64,000 nt of DNA from contig JBBDQZ010000029.1 of assembly GCA_040905705.1 (NCBI GenBank), positions 186,001-250,000 on the forward strand. Direction: 5' to 3'. Origin of the DNA: JBBDQZ01 sp040905705 (lineage in GTDB: Bacteria; Bacteroidota; Rhodothermia; Balneolales; Natronogracilivirgulaceae). The notes below the pieces were generated by a model. It was given only the letters and a program-made list of their open reading frames with translations. It made no database searches and had not been told where the DNA came from. Position numbers and translations under genes: made by a program. Shown here piece by piece: positions 35,401-43,776 of this stretch (the first letter of the stretch is position 1; each line of letters begins with the position of its first letter).

Positions 35401-38400
35401 CACATTGCCGAGCGGATTAGACAATCTCCGTCAGAACAATATAGAATTCCTTGAATTTTGGGTACAGCCACTTCTTCCGGACGGACGAACACCGTCAAGT
35501 GTGGACTTGGAGAATTATGAAGGCAAGATCTACGTGGATCTGGGTTTGATCTCGGAAGATGTAATACCAAATAATGATCTCAATACGGAAGACGGTATGG
35601 CTCGGGCTATCGATCGCAACGGAATGAGAGTAGACGGCGAGGAGCGTTCGTATGTACACCGGGCCGACAACCTGACCGGCCAGTTTTCCGTTGAAAACAT
35701 GGAACGGGAGGATGTAGGGCTGGACGGCGCGCATAGCACCGAAGGGGAACATTCAGAGCAGATACTTTTTGCAGACTGGCTTGAGCTTATGGAGACTCAA
35801 TATGCCGATCAGCCCGGCATGCTGGAGCAAATTCTGGCTGATCCCTCGAACGATAAATACTATTATTTCAATAATTCGGTACTTGATCAACTGCCTTTAC
35901 ATGAGCGGTTTCATCGTATGTATGGGTTCCTTGAAGGAAACTCTATTTCCAGTGGTGAATCCAGAGCGAATACCAACCGCCCCAATACCGAAGGCCTTAG
36001 AAATCCGGCTACTGTGAATTTGGAAAATTCCTACTACCAGTTTGAGATTCCGATGAATCCCGCAGATACCACAACTCTTCAGATCGGAAGCAATTATATT
36101 GTCGACCAGGTGGATGGTGCTCAGCCGACGGATCGCTGGTACCAGGTCCGAATTCCGTTACGGGATATTGCCAGGGAAGTTGGCACGATCGAAGATCTGG
36201 AGCGGGTATCCCACATCCGGCTTTGGATGAGTGGATATCGCGAACCGCTTACCATGCGATTTGCCACTTTTGAACTGGTCGGCAATCAATGGCGTAATTT
36301 TGAAGAACTGGCACTGGAAGGAGATCCGAGTACCATTTTTGAAATTGCCACCGTCAATATCGAAGAAAATTCCAATCGCCAACCGATTCCGTATAGAATT
36401 CCCAATGGTGCGATCCGGTCGATACAACGGGGTCAACAGGAACAGATTCTGGCGAACGAACAATCCCTTTCATTAAGGGTGGAAAATCTTGGCTCGGGAG
36501 AAATGCGCATGATCCAGCGCTTGTATCCTTCGGGACTTAATCTCCTGAATTACTCGAATCTCCGCATGTTTGTCCATGGAGAAGGATATGAGAACCGATC
36601 AGATGTGGAAGTGGTGATCCGTCTGGGTAATGATCTCTCCAATAATTATTATGAGTACCGTCAACCGGTTTCCCCCACCGACCCCGGATTCAATTTCACG
36701 CCGCTGAGCCAGAACCCTGATGCGTCGATTCTGGATAGTGAGGCGGATCGAATCTGGTTGCCTGATTCAAACGGCGTGAACATTGTTCTTGGCTCCCTGA
36801 ATGCATTGAAACAGGCACGGGAATTACAAGGGGTTCCTGGTGACGAACTTTATGAACGTTCCGATCTGGTTCAGGATGCTCCTCCGGGCACGGTTATAGC
36901 TGTCAGGGGAAATCCCTCTCTGGATCGAATAAGGGAGATAGGCATTGGAATTCGAAATCCTCATGCCAATGGAACGATCAACGGCAATGGAGGTAAAGTT
37001 ACACAAAATTCAATGCAGGGAGTGCCCTCGCTGAATGCCGAATTATGGGTAAATGAAGTGCGTGTTTCAGGTTTTGATGATCAGAAAGGATGGGCGGCTA
37101 ATTTGCGTACATCTGTCCGGTTGGCTGATTTCGCTACATTGAATGCCAATTTAAACCGCAAGACCGATGGATTTGGTCCGCTGGATGCCAGCCTGGGCAA
37201 TCGCCAGTTGCGGGATGAATATTCATATGATCTTTCGACGAATGTAAATATGCACCGGTTTATTCCCGAACGTTACGGTTGGAATTTTCCGGTTTCCCTT
37301 TCTGCCCGTCGCAGTCAGGCAACCCCTCGTTTTCTGCCCCGCGAGGGGGATATTCGATTTATTGATTTTCGTGAGGCCGTGGAAGCAAGTGATCTTTCGG
37401 AAGAGGAAATGGACCTTGCGATACGGCAGATGTTGCAACAAATTCGAACTCAAAGAACGCAGTACTCCATCAATCTGTCCAATCTTACAAAGAATAACTC
37501 AGAGTCGACGATGTTACGCCATACGCTGGATAACATGACGCTCGGCTATGTTTATAATTTCAGTGAAAGCAGTTCTCCAACTTCGCAGTATACAGATTCC
37601 TGGGATTATCGGTTAACAACGAACTATCGACTGAATGTTCGTAATGTGAATATCATCCGCCCGCTTTTGTTTCTTGAAGACGTCCCGGTATTAAACTGGA
37701 TTTCCAATACCGGTTTTACATATGTTCCATCACAAATTTCCCTGGGGGGAACCCTGGATCGCCGATACCGTGAAGAATTAAGGCGGACCTTCACCAATGA
37801 CTCCAGAGATGTTCTGCAGCGTCACGATTTTGATTTCCGGTACAATATTTCCGTTAACTATAATTTAATAGAGTCGATATCGACCTCATTTTCAAATCAG
37901 AGTCAGCTGAACTTGCAACCGCTCGGAGAAATTCCGGCGGACACAACCCTTTCAGCGAGTAAGGATTTTAATCTTGTACCAACCTTTGAAGCTCTTGAAA
38001 GCTGGTTTTTAAACCCGGCGATGAATCCCCGGCGCAGCAGCTACGGAGAATCATGGTCGGCATCCTGGCGCCCGCGCTTGAATCGGATTGAAGGTCTTGA
38101 CTGGTTTAATTACTCGACATCATTTCGCGGACAATTCGGATGGCAGAACAGCCCTGAGGGCTCCGGGCTCGGATCCAGTATTAATAATTCATTTTCATGG
38201 GAGCAGAATCCGGAGCTGCGAACACAGACACTTATGCGAAAAATTCCTTTTTATGACAGAGCTATACGGGTGGAAGAACAGGCACGAAGAGACAGACAAC
38301 GGCAGCGTGTCCGGAGGGAGAACAATACTGAAGTATCAGAAGAGGATCAGGAAGATTTCCTCAAGCAATATGGGCGAAGACTTATTTTGGGGTTGCTGAG

Positions 38401-39703
38401 CATTCAGAATATGAATATTTCGCTCAATCTTCAGGGCTCTTCCGGCCAGGGAGGGTATGCAGGAGAACCTCAGATTTATCATATGTTCGGCGGCCCCGAG
38501 GGACCCTATTCACCACCGTTTGGTTACCGCATAGGCCTGTTTAATAAAATTTCACGTGACCGGTTGATAACAAATCCCGATCCCAGCCAGTCCCTGTCAC
38601 TAAGAGCAACACAAAGAGCGAATAATCAGCTGAATGTCCGCTCAGGACTGCGTCCTGTTCAGGATATTAATGTGAACCTGAACTGGCAGATCAGTTGGAG
38701 TGATACAAAAACACAACAACAGACGCTCTTTTTTGATGATTCTCTCGCCGTACAATTGGAACACTCCGGGGATATCTCAACGACCGTATGGGCGTTTGGA
38801 AGCGGATATGATGGCCTTATTGATCTACAGGTTGACCGAACGCTTTCCGCTACTCCTGAGGATGAAACGAATATTCACGGACTTAATGATAATCAGGTCC
38901 CTTTGACACCCGGTTCATTGGAGCAGGATTTCCGGAAAGCGTATATGAGCGCTTCGAACAATACCATCGGAAAGCGAGGATATCTTCCTGTTCCGTTGCC
39001 CAATTGGCAGGTCACCTGGACGGGATGGGAACAACGCATAGGTTTTCTCAGCAACCACATCCAGCGGGCATCGATTAATCACTCATATCAGGGGCGATAT
39101 AGACAGGGCTGGCAATTGAATCCCAACAGAGGAGTCGATCTGATACGTCCGGTCGGGCCTTATAATTTTCATTATACACAACCCGATATCCACAGTCGAT
39201 CTATTGGTCTCGATCAATCATTTTCACCTCTGATTGGTCTTAACCTTACCTGGGTGAATAATTTGAGAACCCAGATTCAATACAATAAAAGCAAACAAAT
39301 CACTCTCAGCTTTTCAAATACCAACATATCCGAAAGAAAAACACAGGGCGTGACCGCCACATTCGGCTACTCCAAACGAGGATTCCGGGTTCCGTTATTT
39401 CGACAGCTAAATAATCAGATAGACATGAATATTGCTGTTAATTACTCGGAATCGCTGACATTTACCTACCGGTTAAATGAAGATCTTGGTGATGCCATTC
39501 AGGGCTTGCCGATTGCCCTTCCTGAAGAACGCGGTGATGCTCAGATACAGATTAGACCCTCGATAAAATATCAATTTTCCAGAGCTATTAATGCCGGTTT
39601 TGAATACAGTTTTTCCCGACACATACCCAAGTCGAGTGGCACATACCCCAGAACCGATCAGGATATTCGATTTAACGTGCAGGTTACTATTCGCTCGAAT
39701 TGA
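32483..39703 (+). CDS. sprA: T9SS outer-membrane translocon SprA
   Basis: Giant beta-barrel that forms the protein-conducting channel of the type IX secretion system (SprA/Sov), required for secretion and gliding in Bacteroidota. At 2406 aa it has the expected length. Features: N-terminal signal sequence (LTGLVLGTFAMLLPVQVFSQ); two related SprA_N regions (for example LRLNIQGSIGDKLRIQTDWD and LEFWVQPLLPDG with ENYEGKIYVDLG); then long amphipathic barrel strands to the end (FNVQVTIRSN). Only TTG 32483 or GTG 32498 precede the signal sequence; the first ATG would truncate it. A minus-strand gene (lnt) overlaps its last 17 bp. Cargo in this window: the sorting-domain protein at 21.4-22.2 kb. Confidence 0.95.
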   Translation: MYLVSVRNGLTGLVLGTFAMLLPVQVFSQDTDTLSESRVNRRAVSQLGASGESEAERSLYRLPVSRPHHMTDPFPRMSSRLIEIDMPGNRVRITQDSLGYYTAQREMLDLMVGFPRRMDFETFTALSFQDKIHNNWIRLVEEKRRQRDARRGLLDFTLDLPVGERSAFTTIFGRPEVNLRVSGTANMNVGASIRDTEDPAIPPDQQRRIDPTFEQNLRLNIQGSIGDKLRIQTDWDTERSFDFENRLSIRYSGYEDEIIQSIEMGNVSMQTGNSLISGGSALFGIKSEAKFGPLSLTSVISQREGQGNSQTVTGGAQESSFSIQPSSYENDRHFFLDFYAWQEFEESMSDPQIARYVFSNISDLEVYVLNTSSQERPGQRRAAALVDLAVVENGNQYQMPDEALDPFDEELLEQFRNPDVTPSSSDFEVSSDEFVEGRFVPLERGEEYNLNEQSGFISLNTRLNPDQALAVRYTYTRPDGSSVEVGDVNLGDDRRMFLKLLRPSNMTTGSNAWVLTMRNIYSLNATNLRPEDLEIDIVFDGGNTEQTNLPGLGNILMQDLGLDRVNSQGQTQPDNQIDFGTGTLDAARGRIIFPFLEPFGQRIIEIYEASGLPGEQIDEYIDNYAFTDLYNNTQEYARQRSGNNLYLLKGTSTGVSQDSYNLGYALVEGSVRVMANGVELSEGIDYDVDYSIGNITITNDRYLQSGQEIRIDYESNQMLQIQQTTFAGLRAEYRVSDNIQFGSTYFNLRERPFQDKIPVGDEPINNSIIGVDGAAEFDAPWLTRAINWIPLLQTRADSDISISGEFAQLRPDLAQTRAVSRAMDQGNLYSDEESGLSFIDDFEGSKTRINFLSPGRWNLAAAPHAIPGYDPDMDLVDNSLASRISRSDMRGQFSWYMIPINVGRVTDAERTPESLPISVSDVFPNRQVLRQEDRLQTLDIHYNPRKRGPYNYNGDLRDLLENRPEDTWGGMTATLPSGLDNLRQNNIEFLEFWVQPLLPDGRTPSSVDLENYEGKIYVDLGLISEDVIPNNDLNTEDGMARAIDRNGMRVDGEERSYVHRADNLTGQFSVENMEREDVGLDGAHSTEGEHSEQILFADWLELMETQYADQPGMLEQILADPSNDKYYYFNNSVLDQLPLHERFHRMYGFLEGNSISSGESRANTNRPNTEGLRNPATVNLENSYYQFEIPMNPADTTTLQIGSNYIVDQVDGAQPTDRWYQVRIPLRDIAREVGTIEDLERVSHIRLWMSGYREPLTMRFATFELVGNQWRNFEELALEGDPSTIFEIATVNIEENSNRQPIPYRIPNGAIRSIQRGQQEQILANEQSLSLRVENLGSGEMRMIQRLYPSGLNLLNYSNLRMFVHGEGYENRSDVEVVIRLGNDLSNNYYEYRQPVSPTDPGFNFTPLSQNPDASILDSEADRIWLPDSNGVNIVLGSLNALKQARELQGVPGDELYERSDLVQDAPPGTVIAVRGNPSLDRIREIGIGIRNPHANGTINGNGGKVTQNSMQGVPSLNAELWVNEVRVSGFDDQKGWAANLRTSVRLADFATLNANLNRKTDGFGPLDASLGNRQLRDEYSYDLSTNVNMHRFIPERYGWNFPVSLSARRSQATPRFLPREGDIRFIDFREAVEASDLSEEEMDLAIRQMLQQIRTQRTQYSINLSNLTKNNSESTMLRHTLDNMTLGYVYNFSESSSPTSQYTDSWDYRLTTNYRLNVRNVNIIRPLLFLEDVPVLNWISNTGFTYVPSQISLGGTLDRRYREELRRTFTNDSRDVLQRHDFDFRYNISVNYNLIESISTSFSNQSQLNLQPLGEIPADTTLSASKDFNLVPTFEALESWFLNPAMNPRRSSYGESWSASWRPRLNRIEGLDWFNYSTSFRGQFGWQNSPEGSGLGSSINNSFSWEQNPELRTQTLMRKIPFYDRAIRVEEQARRDRQRQRVRRENNTEVSEEDQEDFLKQYGRRLILGLLSIQNMNISLNLQGSSGQGGYAGEPQIYHMFGGPEGPYSPPFGYRIGLFNKISRDRLITNPDPSQSLSLRATQRANNQLNVRSGLRPVQDINVNLNWQISWSDTKTQQQTLFFDDSLAVQLEHSGDISTTVWAFGSGYDGLIDLQVDRTLSATPEDETNIHGLNDNQVPLTPGSLEQDFRKAYMSASNNTIGKRGYLPVPLPNWQVTWTGWEQRIGFLSNHIQRASINHSYQGRYRQGWQLNPNRGVDLIRPVGPYNFHYTQPDIHSRSIGLDQSFSPLIGLNLTWVNNLRTQIQYNKSKQITLSFSNTNISERKTQGVTATFGYSKRGFRVPLFRQLNNQIDMNIAVNYSESLTFTYRLNEDLGDAIQGLPIALPEERGDAQIQIRPSIKYQFSRAINAGFEYSFSRHIPKSSGTYPRTDQDIRFNVQVTIRSN

Positions 39704-41252
39704 TTTTTTGAGATGTCTTCATGTTCAGTCTGTATCCGACGATTGAAAACAAAGTGACCAATACGGCAAAATAGCCCGGCCAATCTCCATAGCGAACATA
39801 AAAGGTCAGATGTTCATATACAGGAACTGTATAGACAAAGCGGTCGCGGGTCCAGTATTTGGTTTTTAACAAGACATCACCGTTGGCGTGGATTACGCCG
39901 GAGATTCCATTATTGGCACTTCTGAGGACAGTCCTCCGGGTTTCGACTGCCCGGAGTCTGGCATAATCGAAATGCTGAATATGCCCGCTGGTATTACCCC
40001 ACCATCCATCATTGGTTATAACAACCAGCATGGCGGCGCCATTTTTCACAAAAAGCCTCACCCAGTTCGGGAATACGGAGTCGTAGCAAACCATGGCCGG
40101 TACTACGTATTCGTCAACATCGAACATGTCGTGCGCAGCTCCTCTTCCGAACATGGCCAGGCGGCTCCAGTCGATCACCCCTGAAATGTCCAGCCGGCTT
40201 AGTGTATTCACATATGGAAATCGCTCGACCAGAGGAACCAGCTTGGCTTTTTTATAAAAAAGAAAGGACCCGTCGGGATAATAACCCAAAGCCGAATTGT
40301 AGATGTTATAGGGTTTTCCACCGTACGTTCCCCTCACAACCGGTGGAGCCTGGCCTGATTTATACCTGTGCATAAATGAAGCACCCGATATCAAAGGGAT
40401 ATTCCAGTCGGAGACATATGCACGGATCAGCTGATCGGTTTCGCCGGGATTCCCCTGTTGAATGAGAGACATAATGGTGTTTTCCGGCCAAAAAACAGCT
40501 TTTGTTTCCGGCGTTATCGTGCTGTCTGTGGTTTCAAGAAGTGCTTCAAGCGGTTGTATGGCATCAGGATATCCGGCCAGATTGAGATAGGAATCATAAT
40601 TGGGTTGAATGATGGCTATTTCCACATGGCCATCCGGTTTCGGGTTGTATAGTAGATACCACAACAGCGAACCGCAGGTTGGAAGAATTAATATAACAAG
40701 AATAATATACACGTGGGCTTTTCGATACAACAACCATGCAGAGACAACAATCCAGTAAGTGATTCCCAGCATTCCTGTTACGGATATATATTGTACCAAC
40801 CAGGGTGCGGTGGAAAAACTGTTTCCGAGACTGATCCAGGGCCAGGATAGTTCCCATTGATGGTGAAGAAACTCGTAGGTGAGCCAGATGGATGAGACGC
40901 TTATAGCGGATAGCCAAAGAGGCCAGGACTGCTTGCGTATATGCCAGATTAGCATCAAGGGGAGGGTCATAATGGCTGCATTGGCCAGTAAGGCGGCTAT
41001 ACCACCCGGAACGGTCGCGAACATAAGCCAGTAAGTAGTAATCATATTCCAGGTCAACAAACCGGCATAGGATACATAAGCCATTTCACGCGCGGAGTGA
41101 GTCAAATCGATCAGACGCAGCAATAAACAAAACCCGACAATGACAAGCAAAGGAAAGGGAAATGGAAAGGGTGAATAACTTAATCCCAGGAGAACTCCTG
41201 CGGCCAGGCTGATCGCCCATTTATGATTCCAGTAATGAAGATATGACCGCAT
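39687..41252 (-). CDS. lnt: apolipoprotein N-acyltransferase
   Basis: Inner-membrane enzyme adding the third acyl chain to lipoproteins. About six to seven N-terminal helices (residues 1-200) precede a nitrilase-like domain. The catalytic triad is traceable: Glu in FWPENTIM near 257, Lys in KKAKLVPLVERFPY near 335, Cys in VCYDSVFPNWVR near 389. The residue two after the Cys is Asp where the family commonly has Glu (CYE). A final helix lies near 500. It starts directly after the rsmI stop (zero spacing), so both are co-transcribed, and it converges on sprA. The Tat/Sec lipoproteins of this window are plausible clients. Confidence 0.92.
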   Translation of the reverse strand: MRSYLHYWNHKWAISLAAGVLLGLSYSPFPFPFPLLVIVGFCLLLRLIDLTHSAREMAYVSYAGLLTWNMITTYWLMFATVPGGIAALLANAAIMTLPLMLIWHIRKQSWPLWLSAISVSSIWLTYEFLHHQWELSWPWISLGNSFSTAPWLVQYISVTGMLGITYWIVVSAWLLYRKAHVYIILVILILPTCGSLLWYLLYNPKPDGHVEIAIIQPNYDSYLNLAGYPDAIQPLEALLETTDSTITPETKAVFWPENTIMSLIQQGNPGETDQLIRAYVSDWNIPLISGASFMHRYKSGQAPPVVRGTYGGKPYNIYNSALGYYPDGSFLFYKKAKLVPLVERFPYVNTLSRLDISGVIDWSRLAMFGRGAAHDMFDVDEYVVPAMVCYDSVFPNWVRLFVKNGAAMLVVITNDGWWGNTSGHIQHFDYARLRAVETRRTVLRSANNGISGVIHANGDVLLKTKYWTRDRFVYTVPVYEHLTFYVRYGDWPGYFAVLVTLFSIVGYRLNMKTSQKINSSE

Positions 41253-41936
41253 CTATTCCGTATAGTTTTTGCCGGCAATTATAACGACAAATTCCCCTTT
41301 CAGGTGTTGATGATCCTTCACTTTTTGCATTACGTCGGTAATGTTTCCCCGGATAATCTCTTCAAATTGTTTGGTTAATTCCCGACATATGGCAACCATT
41401 CTGCTCCCATCAGCCCGGGACGAAAGTTCGGACATTAGTTTCCGGATACGATGAACGCTTTCATAGAGGATAACGGTATACTCCTGATCTACCACAAAAT
41501 CAAGACGTGTTTTCCGGCCTTTTTTGACAGGCAAAAAACCTTCGAACAAAAAACGATCACAGGGCAAACCACTGGCCGACAATGCTGTGAGAATAGCTGA
41601 TGCACCGGGAACGGCACAGACCGTATACCCGTTTTGATGAGCGGCTCTTGCAGCAAGAAATCCGGGATCTGAAATACCCGGTGTTCCTGCGTCACTGATC
41701 AGGGCAATATCCCGGCCACTTGAAAGATGTGCCAGGAGTTGCTTCATTTTCTGGTGCTCATTATGTTGATGAAACGACAAAGTGGGGGTTGTTATACCAT
41801 AGTTTTGCAATAACCGGCCCGATGTCCGGGTATCTTCGCAGGCAATGAAGGCGACCGACTTCAGGATGTCAAGAGAACGAATGGATATATCCTGAAGATT
41901 TCCAATGGGCGTTGCAATGAGATAAAGAGTGCTCAC
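41253..41936 (-). CDS. rsmI: 16S rRNA (cytidine-1402-2'-O)-methyltransferase
   Basis: SAM-dependent ribose methylation of 16S rRNA C1402. The tetrapyrrole-methylase fold begins LYLIATPIGNLQDISIRSLD and shows IACEDTRTSGRLLQNYGI, LISDAGTPGISDPGFLA, and FLFEGFLPVKKGRK. At 227 aa it lacks the C-terminal extension of the 280-aa enterobacterial protein, as in many Bacteroidota. Its start faces the VOC gene across 210 bp containing two palindromes and a -7-like box. lnt follows without a gap. Confidence 0.94.
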   Translation of the reverse strand: MSTLYLIATPIGNLQDISIRSLDILKSVAFIACEDTRTSGRLLQNYGITTPTLSFHQHNEHQKMKQLLAHLSSGRDIALISDAGTPGISDPGFLAARAAHQNGYTVCAVPGASAILTALSASGLPCDRFLFEGFLPVKKGRKTRLDFVVDQEYTVILYESVHRIRKLMSELSSRADGSRMVAICRELTKQFEEIIRGNITDVMQKVKDHQHLKGEFVVIIAGKNYTE

Positions 41937-42046
41937 TATGAAAAATAGTACCGTTTCAATTTTCGTTTTCAGTTCATCTGCGATAAGGTATCACTTAACT
42001 GAAATAAATAAAATTGCGTTATATTGTGTCCGGAACAGGCGATGCG

Positions 42047-42078
42047 GTAAATACATTTGTATTTACAATCGTACGATT
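42047..42078. promoter_or_regulatory. two adjacent perfect palindromes between rsmI and the VOC gene
   Basis: GTAAATAC-ATTT-GTATTTAC (42047-42066) is an 8-bp perfect inverted repeat. AATCGTACGATT (42067-42078) is a perfect 12-bp palindrome immediately beside it. An exact TAnnTTTG match (TACATTTG, 42052-42059) lies inside the first repeat, 88 bp before the VOC start. A transcription-factor operator overlapping a promoter is the natural reading. Which regulator binds is unknown, and none is encoded next to it. Confidence 0.55.
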
Positions 42079-42146
42079 ACCTTTTCCGGAATGGAAGTTA
42101 CCACTGATTACTGAAATCAAACTTAAAGCTTCAAAATGTATTTTTC

Positions 42147-42530
42147 ATGGATAATATCACTTTCAAAGGGTTGAACCATATCACCCTTCGTGTTAACAAT
42201 ATTGAGCAAGCGGAAATGTTTTACGGAGAGATCCTTGGACTGCAATTGGAGAAAAAAATGGGTCGCAGCATGACGATTTACAGGATCGGGCCGGATTCAC
42301 TGGTTCTGGTCGAAGCTGAAACCGAATACAAAAAGACATCCAAAGATTTCCGGGTAGACCACTTCGGTTTTTTTGTAGATGCACCTGAGCAGGTGGATGA
42401 ACTGGCCGAATACTTTCGGGGAAAAGAAGTTACCATATTGAGCGGACCATCTAACCGAAAAAGTGGACGGTTTGTCTTCATTTCCGACCCCGATGGAAAT
42501 ATGATTGAAATATTTAACGAGGCAAAATAA
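42147..42530 (+). CDS. VOC (glyoxalase/bleomycin-resistance) family protein
   Basis: Single-gene vicinal-oxygen-chelate fold of 127 aa with two beta-alpha-beta-beta-beta halves. Metal-ligand positions look intact: the N-terminal GLNHITLRVNNI His, an acidic residue in the first half, DHFGFFVD in the second half and the C-terminal SDPDGNMIEIFN Glu. Substrate cannot be deduced; glyoxalase, dioxygenase and thiol-transferase activities all occur in this fold. It stands between rsmI and hrcA and may be controlled through the double palindrome upstream. Confidence 0.82.
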   Translation: MDNITFKGLNHITLRVNNIEQAEMFYGEILGLQLEKKMGRSMTIYRIGPDSLVLVEAETEYKKTSKDFRVDHFGFFVDAPEQVDELAEYFRGKEVTILSGPSNRKSGRFVFISDPDGNMIEIFNEAK

Positions 42531-42622
42531 ATGAGTTTGTTTGCAGAGGCCTGATCCATTTCAATTGGCAGGTATTTTTCTTACCTTATAAAGTTGTAAT
42601 TACCAGAAAATCAAGGTTCAAA

Positions 42623-43678
42623 ATGAGTACGACCGGATTTGCACAACTTACGCAGCGTGAACAGGAAGTGCTGAAATATATCATCCAGAACTTCATTGTA
42701 ACGGCGAATCCCGTTGCATCGAAGACGCTGGTAGACCGTTATCGACTCAATATCAGTTCGGCTACAGTTCGAAGTGCGATGAATAGTCTTGAAAGCAAAG
42801 GAATGCTGGATCACCCACACACTTCATCCGGACGCGTTCCAACCGAATACGGGTATCGCTTATATGTGAATTCACTCATGCAGGTATCCATTCTCAGTAA
42901 AGAAGAAAAACTGATACTGGATAAAGTACAGGCTTATCTGAATTCGGATGTAGATGATGCTGTTCAGAACGCCGCCCGTATTCTGGCAAGACTTTCTAAT
43001 TTGCTGGCTGTGGTCATTGCACCCAAATTAGGACATGGCATCTTCCGGAAAATAGAACTCGTTTCCATTAGTCCCAACAGGGTACTGGTCGTGTTGACCA
43101 TCAAAAGCGGTATAGTAAAAACCATATCTGTGGAAGTGCAAACAGCTATTGAACCCATGGAACTGGAAAGAGTGGCCAGTTTTTTAAATGAGCGTTTACA
43201 CGGCTTCAAACTCAGTGAAATAACCCGGAAAATAGACGACATGATCGCGGATTACGACGGTGAGGATAACTCCGGTTTGATTCGTGTTTTTATAGACAGT
43301 GCCGATACCATTTTCGACGATCACCAGTTTCGAAAATTCCACTTCGGAGGTGTGGAATATATGGCCTTACAGCCTGAGTTTAACGATTTGGGACAGTATC
43401 GTGGCATTGTGGAACTGCTTGAAAGCGAGGATTTGATCATTCACCTGTTTGATGATTTTGTTGCTGACTCTGACACCAGGGATGTGCAAATTAGGATCGG
43501 TAAAGAAAATAAAATTCGCCAGATTGAACAATGCAGTGTAGTTTCCGCCAATTATCACTTCGGCGGAATCAAAGGAACCATCGGACTTGTAGGCCCAACA
43601 AGGATGAACTACAGCCGGATGGTTGCCCTGGTGGAACAACTTGCCAACCGTTTTAATATCTATAATCCGGAAGCATGA
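42623..43678 (+). CDS. hrcA: heat-inducible transcription repressor HrcA
   Basis: Repressor that binds CIRCE elements and is kept active by GroEL. It has an N-terminal winged-helix domain (about residues 8-80, with SSATVRSAMNSLESKGMLDH and HTSSGRVPTEYGYRLYV), a dimerisation region, and a C-terminal GAF-like domain ending SYHFGG-type sequence and GPTRMNYSRMVALVEQL. At 351 aa the length is normal. It heads hrcA-grpE-dnaJ. I searched the upstream 92 bp and the hrcA-grpE spacer by eye and found no TTAGCACTC-N9-GAGTGCTAA element. Its operator may be at groESL or dnaK elsewhere, or diverged. Confidence 0.94.
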   Translation: MSTTGFAQLTQREQEVLKYIIQNFIVTANPVASKTLVDRYRLNISSATVRSAMNSLESKGMLDHPHTSSGRVPTEYGYRLYVNSLMQVSILSKEEKLILDKVQAYLNSDVDDAVQNAARILARLSNLLAVVIAPKLGHGIFRKIELVSISPNRVLVVLTIKSGIVKTISVEVQTAIEPMELERVASFLNERLHGFKLSEITRKIDDMIADYDGEDNSGLIRVFIDSADTIFDDHQFRKFHFGGVEYMALQPEFNDLGQYRGIVELLESEDLIIHLFDDFVADSDTRDVQIRIGKENKIRQIEQCSVVSANYHFGGIKGTIGLVGPTRMNYSRMVALVEQLANRFNIYNPEA

Positions 43679-43776
43679 ACCATTTTGACAGGGAAGTTTG
43701 TTAGCTATTCATTCAGTGAAAGTAATTCGAAATCAAGTGTAAGTTATTTTGTAATTAAATAGGTTTATAAATAAGT

